Positions 1 through 9,500 of a stretch of 61,893 bases of DNA are shown piece after piece. Source of the stretch: Bacteroidales bacterium (lineage in GTDB: Bacteria; Bacteroidota; Bacteroidia; Bacteroidales; F082); the NCBI GenBank assembly GCA_023229135.1, contig JALNZT010000028.1, positions 1 through 61,893 on the forward strand, read 5' to 3'. A program made the translations under genes and the position numbers. The notes below the pieces were generated by a model. That model did not search any database, was not told the DNA's origin, and saw nothing but the letters and a program-made list of their open reading frames with translations. Numbering within the stretch: the first letter of the stretch is position 1; the number at the start of each line of letters is the position of its first letter.

Positions 1-113
1 GGCATTATCACCATTCAGTTAAAGGAGCAGGAAATAAAGTGAAAGGTCTTTCCGAAAGTAAGGTGTTGACGATCAGTAATTATGCGATAATTCAAAAGGT
101 CTTAAAAGAGAAT

Positions 114-202
114 GCCCTTGAGGCGTAGAAGAATTGTAAAAACAACTAAAACAATTCTCACCTCAAGGACATGTAGTTCGAACTAATAAAACAACCAACC
201 AA
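114..202 (+). repeat. 89-bp structured hairpin module, first of six copies
   Basis: Copies lie at 114-202, 348-436, 582-670, 816-904, 1050-1138 and 1260-1348. Each starts GCCCTTGAGG and ends CAACYAACCAA. The outer stem pairs GCCCTTGAGG with CCTCAAGGGC (one C.A mismatch in copies 1 and 4). The inner stem pairs 130-137 (AGAATTGT) with 151-158 (ACAATTCT) around the 13-nt loop 138-150. An asymmetric internal loop separates the two stems. The 3' part carries the palindrome TAGTTCGAACTA (174-185). The outer stem encodes the last codons of the mini-ORF. There is no U-tract, so it is not an obvious intrinsic terminator. It could be a structured RNA, a DNA cruciform or a recombination site; I cannot tell which. 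The strand given is only that of the mini-ORF. Confidence 0.8.
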
Positions 203-230
203 TTTGAAGGCAAAACTATAGGATTATGCC

Positions 231-362
231 ATGCGGCATTATCACCATTCAGTTAAAGGAGCAGGAAATAAAGTGAAAGGTCTTTCCGAAAGTAAGGTGT
301 TGACGATCAGTAATTATGCGATATTTGAAAAGGTCTTAAAAGAGAATGCCCTTGAGGCGTAG
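231..362 (+). CDS. Mini-ORF of the repeat unit, 43 aa, doubtful
   Basis: The frame runs from ATG to TAG and recurs at 465-596, 699-830 and 933-1064 (TAA stop in the last); the first copy lacks its start at the window edge. The peptide begins MRHYHHSVKG, is basic, has no signal peptide or membrane segment, and ends NALEA. Its last codons form the left arm of the hairpin module. Upstream sequence (AGGATTATACC) offers only a weak ribosome site. Substitutions between copies are mostly amino-acid changing (H to Q, H to P, E to G, E to K, IQ to FE), which argues against strong selection on the protein. I do not recognise the family; it may not be translated. Confidence 0.2.
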   Translation: MRHYHHSVKGAGNKVKGLSESKVLTISNYAIFEKVLKENALEA

Positions 363-1259
363 AAGAATTGTAAAAACAACTAAAACAATTCTCACCTCAA
401 GGGCATGTAGTTCGAACTAATAAAACAACCAACCAATTTGAAGGCAAAACTATAGGATTATACCATGCGGCATTATCACCATTCAGTTAAAGGAGCAGGA
501 AATAAAGTGAAAGGTCTTTCCGAAAGTAAGGTGTTGACGATCAGTAATTATGCGATAATTCAAAAGGTCTTAAAAGAGAATGCCCTTGAGGCGTAGAAGA
601 ATTGTAAAAACAACTAAAACAATTCTCACCTCAAGGGCATGTAGTTCGAACTAATAAAACAACCAACCAATTTGAAGGCAAAACTATAGGATTATACCAT
701 GCGGCAATATCACCATTCAGTTAAAGGAGCAGGAAATAAAGTGAAAGGTCTTTCTGGAAGTAAGGTGTTGACGATCAGTAATTATGCGATAATTCAAAAG
801 GTCTTAAAAAAGAATGCCCTTGAGGCGTAGAAGAATTGTAAAAACAACTAAAACAATTCTCACCTCAAGGACATGTAGTTCGAACTAATAAAACAACCAA
901 CCAATTTGAAGGCAAAACTATAGGATTATACCATGCGGCAATATCCCCATTCAGTTAAAGGAGCAGGAAATAAAGTGAAAGGTCTTTCCGAAAGTAAGGT
1001 GTTGACGATCAGTAATTATGCGATATTTGAAAAGGTCTTAAAAGAGAATGCCCTTGAGGCGTAAAAGAATTGTAAAAACAACTAAAACAATTCTCACCTC
1101 AAGGGCATGTAGTTCGAACTAATAAAACAACCAACCAATGACAAAAGTAAATCAGAATATTATACAAGAATTTACAAATGAGTTAACGGGCTAATAAAAC
1201 AAGGGAAAGGAAATAAGAATTTATTTTTGAAAAAAATGACCTAAAATTACAAAAAAAAC

Positions 1260-1348
1260 GCCCTTGAGGAGTAAGTGAATTGTAAAAACAACAAAAACAA
1301 TTCACACCTCAAGGGCATGTAGTTCGAACTAATACAACAACTAACCAA
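1260..1348 (+). repeat. Sixth, solitary copy of the 89-bp hairpin module
   Basis: This copy follows a 121-bp spacer (1139-1259) that does not match the 145-bp spacer of the other units. Homology to the module begins at GCCCTTGAGG (with AAC or AAT just before it) and ends at CCAA, the same boundaries as in the array. The inner stem reads GTGAATTGT (1275-1283) paired with ACAATTCAC (1297-1305): one A-T pair is replaced by T-A and one G-C pair is gained relative to the other copies. The palindrome TAGTTCGAACTA is intact at 1320-1331. No start codon precedes the ALEE-stop codons in this context, so the module occurs here without the mini-ORF. Confidence 0.85.
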
Positions 1349-1423
1349 GTATAAGACCACAAATAAACTCCCTAACTGTGAAAATATTAACAGGTAGTCA
1401 GGCTACGGTACTAAACTTTAAGT

Positions 1424-2092
1424 TTAGGGATAAATCTCCTCTGAATTGGCGATTGCCATGTTCAAAAATGTAATAAAATCTCTTTGAGCTTCAAAAAACG
1501 GGAGTAGTTTTTCTACCATCTTATTGTCGGAAATAATTTCCGCATTAAGTGGACGAGAAATTACAAAATGTTTGTACTTGAGCAAATCAATATGCTTAAA
1601 ATCTGGTGGAAAACCTTTTGGAGGTCTTTTGAGCCGATCGTCCATCATTTGATCAAAATTATCTTTAAAAGCCGGAGCATTTAAGATTTTGATAAAACTG
1701 TCACTATTGAAATAGATTTCCTGTCGGATAGCACTTAAAACGGCTGGCTGAGGAGCATAAACTCCTCCACCTATATAATTATTGTTTGGCTCAAGATGCA
1801 AGTAATATCCGGCATTGCCCGAGCTGCGACCGCCTGGAGCGATAAATATTCCTATACCGGTTTTGTAGGGAGCTTTGTTCTTTGAAAAACGAATGTCGCG
1901 ATTTATTCTGTATAAACATTTTGAAGGGCTTAAAACGGAAACCCAGGGATTTGAATGGCTTAACGATTCAAGAACTTTGGCCGTAAAATCCACCAATTCT
2001 TTTCGGGCTAAATTATACTGATCGCGGTGTATATCGAACCATTCTTTTGTATTATTTTCAGCTAATTCAGCTATAAATGATATTATTTTCAT
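1424..2092 (-). CDS. DUF2461 family protein
   Basis: The 222-residue product matches the DUF2461 (TIGR02453) family of uncharacterised bacterial and fungal proteins by its opening FIAELAENNTKEWFD, the central block RINRDIRFSKNKAPYKT and the following GYYLHLEP segment. Length is normal for the family. The frame is open to a TTG at 2113, but the ATG at 2092 places the family motif at the usual distance from the N-terminus and is preferred. It looks cytoplasmic, with no signal peptide. The gene converges on the repeat array and has no operon partner. Biochemical function is unknown for the family. Confidence 0.85.
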   Translation of the reverse strand: MKIISFIAELAENNTKEWFDIHRDQYNLARKELVDFTAKVLESLSHSNPWVSVLSPSKCLYRINRDIRFSKNKAPYKTGIGIFIAPGGRSSGNAGYYLHLEPNNNYIGGGVYAPQPAVLSAIRQEIYFNSDSFIKILNAPAFKDNFDQMMDDRLKRPPKGFPPDFKHIDLLKYKHFVISRPLNAEIISDNKMVEKLLPFFEAQRDFITFLNMAIANSEEIYP

Positions 2093-2160
2093 ATAAAGGC
2101 TTATTTTTTTCAAAAATAGCCTAAATTCGTCATATCAAATTGTGCAACATTTTTTAGCTT

Positions 2161-3006
2161 ATGAAACACATTTATACGATTCTCATTCTGTTTTTTTTCA
2201 CCTTTATAATAGGTGTCAAAACTTCTCTTGCTTTTGAAGGTTTTTCACCCACCGGAGCCAGAACGGCCGCTATGGGCAATACTTCAGTCAGCTTAACAGA
2301 TTTTTGGTCTGTACAAAATAATCCTGCCGGCATGGCTGGTTATGAACATTTTGCAGCCGGAATTGCCTATCAAAATCGGTTTTTGATGAAGGAACTCGCG
2401 CTGAAAAGTGTCGCCGTTATAGCACCTGTAAACTTTGGTGTATTGGGTTTGAGTTTCAATCAGTTTGGTTATGATTTATATAGCGAAAACAAAATTGGTT
2501 TGGCTTACGCCAGAAGTTTTGGGAAGGTGCTTCGTATGGGTGTGCAGCTCGATTATTTGTCGGCTAATTTTGCCGAAGGCTACGAAAATCGCAGTGCGAT
2601 TAGCTTTGAATTTGGTGTCCAGGCGCAAATCAATGAAAAACTTACCGCCGGAGCTTATATTTTTAACCCGATAAAAGCTAAGCTTTCCAACGAAACGGAT
2701 GAAAGGATTCCGGTGGTTTTGCGTTTTGGGCTTTCCTATTTATTTACGCCGGATTTGCTGGGAACTGTTGAGATTGAGAAAAACTTCGACAACGAAGCTT
2801 CCATTCGCGGCGGCTTGGAGTATTATGTTGCCCAAAAGATTTTTGTCAGAACCGGAATTGTTACCAATCCCAATATTCTAACTTTTGGAGCCGGTATGGA
2901 TTTAGGGCCAGTTCGCTTGGATTTGGCTGCCGGTGTACATCAGGTTTTGGGTTCTACCATACAGGCAAGTTTGGTTTTTAATTTTCGGAAACTAAAAACC
3001 CAATAA
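2161..3006 (+). CDS. PorV/PorQ-like outer-membrane beta-barrel protein
   Basis: A signal peptide (about residues 1-24, ending SLA) precedes a sequence of alternating hydrophobic residues ending in FNFRK, typical of a small outer-membrane barrel. The N-terminal block GARTAAMGNTSVSLTD followed by NNPAGMAG is the signature of the PorV/PorQ/UPF0164 group in Bacteroidota, some members of which serve type IX secretion. Length (281 aa) is slightly short for that group. The stop codon abuts the ATG of the next gene, so the two are probably co-transcribed and act together at the outer membrane. Which of PorV, PorQ or an uncharacterised paralogue it is cannot be decided here. Confidence 0.75.
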   Translation: MKHIYTILILFFFTFIIGVKTSLAFEGFSPTGARTAAMGNTSVSLTDFWSVQNNPAGMAGYEHFAAGIAYQNRFLMKELALKSVAVIAPVNFGVLGLSFNQFGYDLYSENKIGLAYARSFGKVLRMGVQLDYLSANFAEGYENRSAISFEFGVQAQINEKLTAGAYIFNPIKAKLSNETDERIPVVLRFGLSYLFTPDLLGTVEIEKNFDNEASIRGGLEYYVAQKIFVRTGIVTNPNILTFGAGMDLGPVRLDLAAGVHQVLGSTIQASLVFNFRKLKTQ

Positions 3007-5154
3007 ATGATGCCGTTTGAAAAGAAATATTTGGGTTTTCTGACCTTAGTGTTGCTGATTTTATCAAATAATCTCCTCAATGCCCAGCAATCAGACAGTT
3101 TGCGTGTAGAACTTACCAAAAGGATAACAGAACAAATTGAGCTTATTGCCGAAAATACGGAAGAGGAGTTGGATTATAGTGATTTGATTGAGAGTTATTT
3201 GTTTTTGGCCGAAAACCCCCTGAACGTCAACACCGACAACCTGGAGCCTTTGCGCGATCTTTATTTGATAAATGCTTTTCAGTATGAGCAGCTAAACACT
3301 TATCTAAAGGAATTTGGTCCTATGTTAAGTCCTTATGAATTAGCAGCTATTGATGGTTTTACGGATGAAACAATTGCTTTGATAGAACCTTTGTTACACT
3401 TTAGTACGGAGGTGAAATCTTCAAAAATAAAGCCGTTAAATGTCCTTAAATACGGCCGCCATCAACTTTTAATGCGTACGGAACAGGTGCTTGAAATGCG
3501 CGAAGGTTATAAGTCAATTTCTGATTCAGCCTTGCTGGCCAATCCCAATAAACGTTATTTGGGAAGCCCTCAAAAGCTATATGCCCGCTATTCATTCAAT
3601 TACCGCAACCAGTTTCGGGCGGGTATTACCATGGAAAAAGACCCCGGAGAAGTTTTATTTAAAAATAATGTGAACGATAGCATTCAACGGCTTTTGGGAG
3701 ATAAACTTAAAAACGGATTCGACTTTTATTCTATTCACGTCTATGCGGCTGATTTAGGTATAGTTAAAGCCATCGCTTTGGGTGATTACCACTTGGCATT
3801 CGGTCAAGGACTAACCATGTGGTCAGGGCTTTCTTTTGGCAAGTCAACGGAAGCAGGGGCGGTGATGCGTTATGGTGCCGGTGTGAAACCAAATACTTCA
3901 GTAAACGAAAACTATTTTTTGCGCGGAGGAGCGGTCACTTTGGGACTTAAAAACGTGTCTTTAACCGCCTTTTACTCCAACAAAAATATTGATGCGAATA
4001 TCGATCAAATTGACTCGGTTTCTAATCAGATAGCCACGGTTACCAGTCTGCAGGAATCGGGCTTACACCGCACCGTGAATGAGTTGATGAACAAAAATGC
4101 CATCAATCAACAAGTTTTTGGAGGGCGTTTGAGTTATCAAAGCCGCTTTTTTGAGGTAGGAGTTACAGGCCATCAAACCAAGCTGGAGGCCAATTTGACA
4201 CCCCGAAAATATCCCTATAATAAGTTTCAAATCGTGGACGGCGATCTTTCCAATTATGGCTTCGATTTTCGATTTATGCTCCCCAAAACTATCTTTTTTG
4301 GTGAAATTGCAGCCAGCAGTAATGGTGGAATAGCTGCTTTGGCAGGCGTTACGGCACAACCGGCCGGATTTTTCACTACAACAATTGCTTACCGTCATTA
4401 CCAAAAAAACTACCAGAATTTCTTTAGTAACGCCTTTGCGGAAAGTAGTAGCCCGAATAATGAAACGGGAATTTATATTGGTATAAACGCTTCATTGGCA
4501 GCCAGATGGCAGTTGAAGGCTTATGCCGATCATTTTACCTTTCCCTGGTTGCGCTACCGAACAGATGCACCCAGCTACGGCCATGATTATTATGCGCAAT
4601 TAGAACACAAAATTAGCCGCAGTGCCGATTTTTATTTCCGTTTTCGCACCAAAGAAAAGATGATCAACAGCGATGATCCCTGGAACAGAATTGATTTTGT
4701 GGTTCCCTATAAAAAGGACAGTTACCGATTTCATATCAATTACCAGATCAGCCCTTCGTTCAACTTAAAAAATCGTGCTGAATTCATCGTCTATAAGCAT
4801 CAGGAAAAACCAAAGAGTACCGGCTTTATCATCTTTCAGGATATACAATACCGACCGCTGGATAGCCCGTTGCAATTGACTTTCAGATATGCTATTTTTG
4901 ATGCTGATACTTATGATAGCCGTGTTTATACCTATGAAAATGATGTACTTTATGCTTTTTCTATTCCGGCATTTTACGAAAAAGGGACGCGCATGTATTT
5001 GCTGGCAAAATGGTCAGTTTCACGGTCGATAGACCTGTGGGCACGACTTGGACAAACCTGGTATTCTAATCGAAATGTAATTGGAACCGGACTGGAAATG
5101 ATTGAAGGAAATCAGCGCACAGATGCGAAAATTCAGTTGCGAATAAAGTTTTAA
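3007..5154 (+). CDS. Exported helix-hairpin-helix / beta-barrel protein
   Basis: A signal peptide (residues 1-26, ending NAQQ) is followed by an acidic helical region. Residues about 70-130 resemble tandem ComEA-type helix-hairpin-helix motifs: NPLNVNT starts the first and LSPYELAAIDGFT the second. The remaining ~550 residues have barrel-like alternation (for example YRHYQKNYQNFF, FYFRFRTKE) and end IQLRIKF with a terminal aromatic, as in outer-membrane barrels. It begins directly after the preceding barrel gene's stop. ComEA-type motifs bind DNA in competence systems, but no other competence gene is present, and the motif may only be a protein-protein element. This architecture is annotated in many Bacteroidota without known function. 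Confidence 0.7.
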   Translation: MMPFEKKYLGFLTLVLLILSNNLLNAQQSDSLRVELTKRITEQIELIAENTEEELDYSDLIESYLFLAENPLNVNTDNLEPLRDLYLINAFQYEQLNTYLKEFGPMLSPYELAAIDGFTDETIALIEPLLHFSTEVKSSKIKPLNVLKYGRHQLLMRTEQVLEMREGYKSISDSALLANPNKRYLGSPQKLYARYSFNYRNQFRAGITMEKDPGEVLFKNNVNDSIQRLLGDKLKNGFDFYSIHVYAADLGIVKAIALGDYHLAFGQGLTMWSGLSFGKSTEAGAVMRYGAGVKPNTSVNENYFLRGGAVTLGLKNVSLTAFYSNKNIDANIDQIDSVSNQIATVTSLQESGLHRTVNELMNKNAINQQVFGGRLSYQSRFFEVGVTGHQTKLEANLTPRKYPYNKFQIVDGDLSNYGFDFRFMLPKTIFFGEIAASSNGGIAALAGVTAQPAGFFTTTIAYRHYQKNYQNFFSNAFAESSSPNNETGIYIGINASLAARWQLKAYADHFTFPWLRYRTDAPSYGHDYYAQLEHKISRSADFYFRFRTKEKMINSDDPWNRIDFVVPYKKDSYRFHINYQISPSFNLKNRAEFIVYKHQEKPKSTGFIIFQDIQYRPLDSPLQLTFRYAIFDADTYDSRVYTYENDVLYAFSIPAFYEKGTRMYLLAKWSVSRSIDLWARLGQTWYSNRNVIGTGLEMIEGNQRTDAKIQLRIKF

Positions 5155-5160
5155 GGAGCG

Positions 5161-6096
5161 CTAATAAAGTTTGCTTCTTTTGAGCAGATAAGGCAGCAAA
5201 ACCTGATGATAGCCGGCATTAATATCGGCGTTCACATAGTCAATTTGATATTGCCCGCAGCGCATCATCAGATGTTTTTTGCGTTCCAGCATGGTTTTGC
5301 GATAGGTTTCCTGCACCAAAGTTGGGTTTATTTTTATTGACTTTCCCGATTCCATATCTACGAATTTATAGGGCCTGTTTTCATAATTCAAATCAAGCTC
5401 TGATTGCGCATCATGTACATGAAAAAGCACAACTTCGTGCATATTGTACCGCAAATGGCGTAAAGCAGCAAAAACTTCATCTTCATCAGCACTGTTATCG
5501 AGCATATCACTAAAAATAACAACAAGACTCCTTTTGTGACTGCGTTCGGCGATGTGATGAAGCGCTGCAGCAGTAGCTGTTGTTTTGTTCATTTTGCCAC
5601 TTTCCGGTAGTATTAAATCCTCAAGTAAAGCGTATAAACGCTTGATATGAAGCTGGTTAGATCGGGCGTTGGTGTGTTCGGTTAAGTTTTGATCAAATAA
5701 ACTCAAACCAACAGCATCGCGCTGTTTTCGCATCAGCTCGATCAGGGCAGCGGCGGCATAAACGGAGAAAAGGAATTTGTCCGGATTGTTAATGTCTGCT
5801 TTACTTTTAAGCGGGAAATACATGCTAGACGACTGATCAATAACGATTTGACATCGAAGATTTGTTTCCTCTTCATACCGTTTTACGAAAAGTTTTTCGG
5901 TACGGCCATAAAGCTTCCAGTCGATATCTTTGATGGATTCACCGGGATTATACAGCCGATGTTCTGCAAATTCAACTGAAAAACCATGAAATGGACTTTT
6001 GTGAAGACCCGTAATAAAACCTTCAACAACTTGTCGCGCCAGAAATTCCAGCTTGCTGTAGCGACTTACTGAATCATGGTTTATAATATATTTCAT
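5161..6096 (-). CDS. DUF58 domain protein (vWA-like)
   Basis: The 311-residue protein carries the DUF58 signature: HRLYNPGESIKDIDWKLYGR and then an atypical von Willebrand A metal-site sequence, IDQSSSMYF (DxSxS), near residue 110. No membrane segment is seen, as expected for the short soluble members. In most genomes these proteins sit beside a MoxR ATPase and BatA/BatB; here no such partner is in the window. The closest same-strand gene is trxA, separated by a hairpin terminator, so DUF58 is likely transcribed alone. The role is presumably in assembling or monitoring an envelope complex, by family analogy only. Confidence 0.88.
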   Translation of the reverse strand: MKYIINHDSVSRYSKLEFLARQVVEGFITGLHKSPFHGFSVEFAEHRLYNPGESIKDIDWKLYGRTEKLFVKRYEEETNLRCQIVIDQSSSMYFPLKSKADINNPDKFLFSVYAAAALIELMRKQRDAVGLSLFDQNLTEHTNARSNQLHIKRLYALLEDLILPESGKMNKTTATAAALHHIAERSHKRSLVVIFSDMLDNSADEDEVFAALRHLRYNMHEVVLFHVHDAQSELDLNYENRPYKFVDMESGKSIKINPTLVQETYRKTMLERKKHLMMRCGQYQIDYVNADINAGYHQVLLPYLLKRSKLY

Positions 6097-6108
6097 TGTG
6101 TTTTAAAA

Positions 6109-6141
6109 CAAAATAAGCCCGCTGTATCTTGCACAACGGGC
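6109..6141 (-). terminator. Intrinsic terminator after trxA
   Basis: On the minus strand GCCCGTTGT (6133-6141) pairs with ACAGCGGGC (6117-6125) around a 7-nt loop, with one G.U pair, followed by a T-rich run (TTATTTTGTTTT). It lies between the trxA stop and the DUF58 start. Confidence 0.65.
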
Positions 6142-6166
6142 ATTAAAGCGATTAGCCAAAGATGGG

Positions 6167-6484
6167 CTACATCAATGCTTCTAGTTTTTTCACCAAAAGT
6201 GGTTTAGGAACTACGCCAACTTGTTTGTCGGCTACTTCACCATTCTTAAAAAACAAAAGCGTGGGAATGTTACGAATACCGTATTTTACGGCGGTTCCCT
6301 GGTTTGAGTCCACATCAACTTTTACCACTTTTGCTTTGCCTTCGTATTCCTTGCCAATGTCTTCAACAATTGGGCCGATAGTGCGACAAGGGCCACACCA
6401 AACTGCCCAAAAATCAACAATCACAGGAACTTCTGATTTTAAAACCACTTCCTCAAAAGTGGCGTCTGTTACTTCTAATGCCAT
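6167..6484 (-). CDS. trxA: Thioredoxin
   Basis: This is a standard 105-residue thioredoxin that reduces disulfides in cytoplasmic proteins using electrons from thioredoxin reductase. The redox motif WCGPC lies at residues 29-33 within FWAVWCGPC, and the cis-proline segment NIPTLLFF follows near residue 74. Length and motif order are canonical, and there is no signal peptide. It starts with an ATG about 26 bp downstream of a good -7 element. It lies just downstream of dnaE on the same strand, with about 75 bp between them, but has its own promoter and terminator, so it is probably monocistronic. Confidence 0.97.
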   Translation of the reverse strand: MALEVTDATFEEVVLKSEVPVIVDFWAVWCGPCRTIGPIVEDIGKEYEGKAKVVKVDVDSNQGTAVKYGIRNIPTLLFFKNGEVADKQVGVVPKPLLVKKLEALM

Positions 6485-6509
6485 TGTTATAAATTTTTCA
6501 AAGTTTGCA

Positions 6510-6517
6510 CAAAAATA
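6510..6517 (-). promoter_or_regulatory. Bacteroidota -7 element for trxA
   Basis: TATTTTTG on the minus strand matches TAnnTTTG and lies 25 bp before the trxA ATG. I found no well-placed -33 TTTG at 19-21 bp spacing. Confidence 0.45.
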
Positions 6518-6560
6518 GTCATTGTTCTGTTTATATCCATGCCAAAACGAAAAGCTTTGT

Positions 6561-9500
6561 TTAGTTTAGCTCAAATTCCACATAAGGTAATTTATCTAAT
6601 TCCATCAAAACGTCTTGTGCGTTGATGCGTAACTTACTGGGCTTTAGGCTGCAAGCAAGCCGGCTTTCCTGATCAATCAAACGTACAGAAAAACTTTGTT
6701 TGCCGGGACTGCTTTTTATTAAAGTGATTAAATCCTGCATCTCATTTTCGGTCATTTCATCCACTTTAATCTTGAGGTTTACTTCCTTGGACGTGTTTTC
6801 CAACAGGTTATCCAGCAGCTGCATATCAATTACTTTCAGCTCTAATTGTTCGCTATCTCTGAATGATGGCTGCGGACTGCCATGCAGCAACACAAAAGTG
6901 CCTACATCCAGCAAGTGTTTGATTTTCAGATAAGTCTCGCTGAAAGCCACCAAATCCATCGTATCGCTATGGTCTTCGATACGGAAACGTCCATAAGGTT
7001 TTCCTGCCTTTGAACTCAGATGTTCGACACTCATTATTTGTCCGGCAAAACTGACTTTAGCGCCTTTCATCTCTTCCATTTTCTCTTTTACCTGTTGAAT
7101 ATGTGTAGTGGCAAAAAAGCGGATAGGAATTCGAAACATGTCCAATGGATGCGCACTGATATAAAAACCAACGCTATCGAGCTCCATTTGCAGCTCACGC
7201 ATTTTCGACCAAGGCTCGCATTGGGGTATGGTCAGCTCAACGGTTTCTACGCCAACTTCGCCGCCAAAAAGATCAAATTGAGGCGAGTTTTTGGCTTCAT
7301 TGGCCTGATTGGCAATTTTTATGGCTTTTTCAAGGAAAGTCTGGTTTTCATTTTCTTCACGGAAGAAAAATACTGCCCGATGAATGTTTTCAAAAGAGTC
7401 GAATGCGCCTGAAGTCGCCATGGCCTCTATGCTTCGCTTATTTACTTGACGAAGATTGCTGCGCGATAAAAAGTCGAAAACGGACTTATAAAGTCCATTT
7501 TTTTTACGTTCTTCAAGGATGGAAGCAACAGCGGCTTCGCCCAGGTTTTTTACTGCGCCAAGTCCAAAACGTATTTCACCCTTGTCGTTTACGGTAAATT
7601 TGTAAACAGATTCATTCACATCAGGGCCCAAAACCTTGATTTTCATTCGCCTGCACTCGTCGATAAAGAATGTAACCTGCTTGATATCTCCAATATTGTT
7701 ACTCAAAACGGAAGCCATAAATTCAGCGGGATAGTTGGCTTTTAAATAGGCTGTTTGAAAGGCAATAAAGGCGTAACATGTTGAGTGCGACTTGTTAAAA
7801 GCGTAATCGGCAAAAGCGTTCCAGTCTCTCCAAATCTTTTCAAGGATTTTTTCGTCATGCCCGATTGCCATCCCACCTTCAATAAATTTGGTGTAAAGTT
7901 TGGTCAGCAAATCACGGTTTTTCTTTCCCATCGCTTTGCGTAAAGTATCAGCTTGGCCTTTCGTGAAGCCTGCCAGTTTTTGTGAAAGAAGCATCACTTG
8001 TTCCTGATAAACTGTTACGCCATGCGTTTCTTCCAAAAATTCACGCATCTCTTCCAAGTCATAAGCCACCTGCTCGAGACCAAGTTTACGTTTGATATAA
8101 GTGGGAATATAAGCCATTGGCCCAGGACGGTAAAGGGCGTTCATGGCAATCATATCAGCAAATTCTGTTGGTTTTAGCTCACGCAGATGTTTTTGCATTC
8201 CCACACTTTCATATTGAAACACGCCAACCGTTTCACCATTTTGAAAAAGGGTGTAAGTGGCCGGGTCATCAAGCGGAATATCATCGGCAACGATGGTCAA
8301 GCCACGGCGTTGCTTGATGATATCTATGGAGTCGCGAATCAATGAAAGGGTTTTTAAACCCAGAAAATCCACTTTGAGCAAGCCGGCAGATTCAGCTACC
8401 GAGTTGTCAAATTGAGTGACCCAAAGCTGTGCATCTTTTGCCATCGTTACAGGCACTAACTCGCGCAAGTCAGAAGGAGTGATGACAAAACCACAGGCAT
8501 GAATTCCGGTGTTTCTGACCAGGCCTTCAATTTGAAGGGTGTTTTTCAGAATCTTGCCTTCGTTACTGTTTTCGCCCATCATTTTTTTGAGCTGTAAGCC
8601 TGCCTCTACCTGATCGGGACGGTATTTCTTTTTCAGCTTTTCATCGCTTAAGGAAAAGAAATGACCCAGCTTAATATTTTGAGTTGAGGCTGCCAGTTTG
8701 TTTACCGATGGCAGGTCAACATCCAGCACGCGGCCAATATCACGAATGGCTGATTTTGTGCCCAAAGTTCCGTAGGTAATGATCTGGGCTACTTTGTTTT
8801 GACCGTATTTATTGGTAACATATTCAATCACTTTATTGCGGCCTTCGTCATCAAAGTCGATGTCGATATCAGGCATTGAAATACGTTCCGGATTCAAGAA
8901 ACGCTCAAACAGCAAGCCGTACTTCAAAGGATCAATATTGGTGATTTTGATGGCGTAAGCGACCAATGAACCAGCTGCAGAGCCACGTCCGGGACCAACC
9001 CAAACACCCATTTCCCGTGCGGCGGCAATTAAGTCCTGAACAATCAAGAAATAGCCCGGATAGCCTGTCTTTTGAATTGTTTCCAGCTCAAAATCCAGTC
9101 GGCTGCTAATCTCTTCATTAATTTCGCCATAGCGTGATTTGGCGCCTTCGTAAGCCAGGTGGCGCAGGTAATTATTTTCGCCTCTTTTGCCGTGATCTTC
9201 TGTGTCTGCAGCATCCTTAAACTGCTCCGGGATTTCAAATTCGGGCAGTAGAACTTCACGTTGAAGCTCGTATGGTTCAACTTTATCAATAATTTCTTTG
9301 ATGGTGCTAATGGCTTCGGGCAAGTCAGCAAAGAGTTGTTGCATCTCCTGTGGCGACTTAAAATAAAACTGGTCATTCGGAAAGCCAAACCGATAGCCAT
9401 AGCCTCTGCCAATTGGCTCGTGCTTTTTGGCGTTATCTTTTATACACAGCAAAAAGTCGTGGGCCTCAGCTTCGTCCTGCTTAAGGTAATAGGTGTTGTT

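Larger units (their letters stand above)
1..1138. repeat. Tandem array of 234-bp units, about five copies
   Basis: The sequence starting at position 1 recurs at 235, 469, 703 and 937, a period of exactly 234 bp with only a few substitutions per copy. The array enters from the left edge (position 1 lies four bases after the mini-ORF start), so the true copy number is unknown. The last unit stops matching after 1138. Each unit holds a 43-codon open frame, an 89-bp hairpin module and a 12-bp palindrome. Copies fall into two sequence types in the mini-ORF: 1, 3 and 4 against 2 and 5 (ATAATTCAA versus ATATTTGAA). No transposase, integrase or cas gene is visible nearby. Function unknown. Confidence 0.97.
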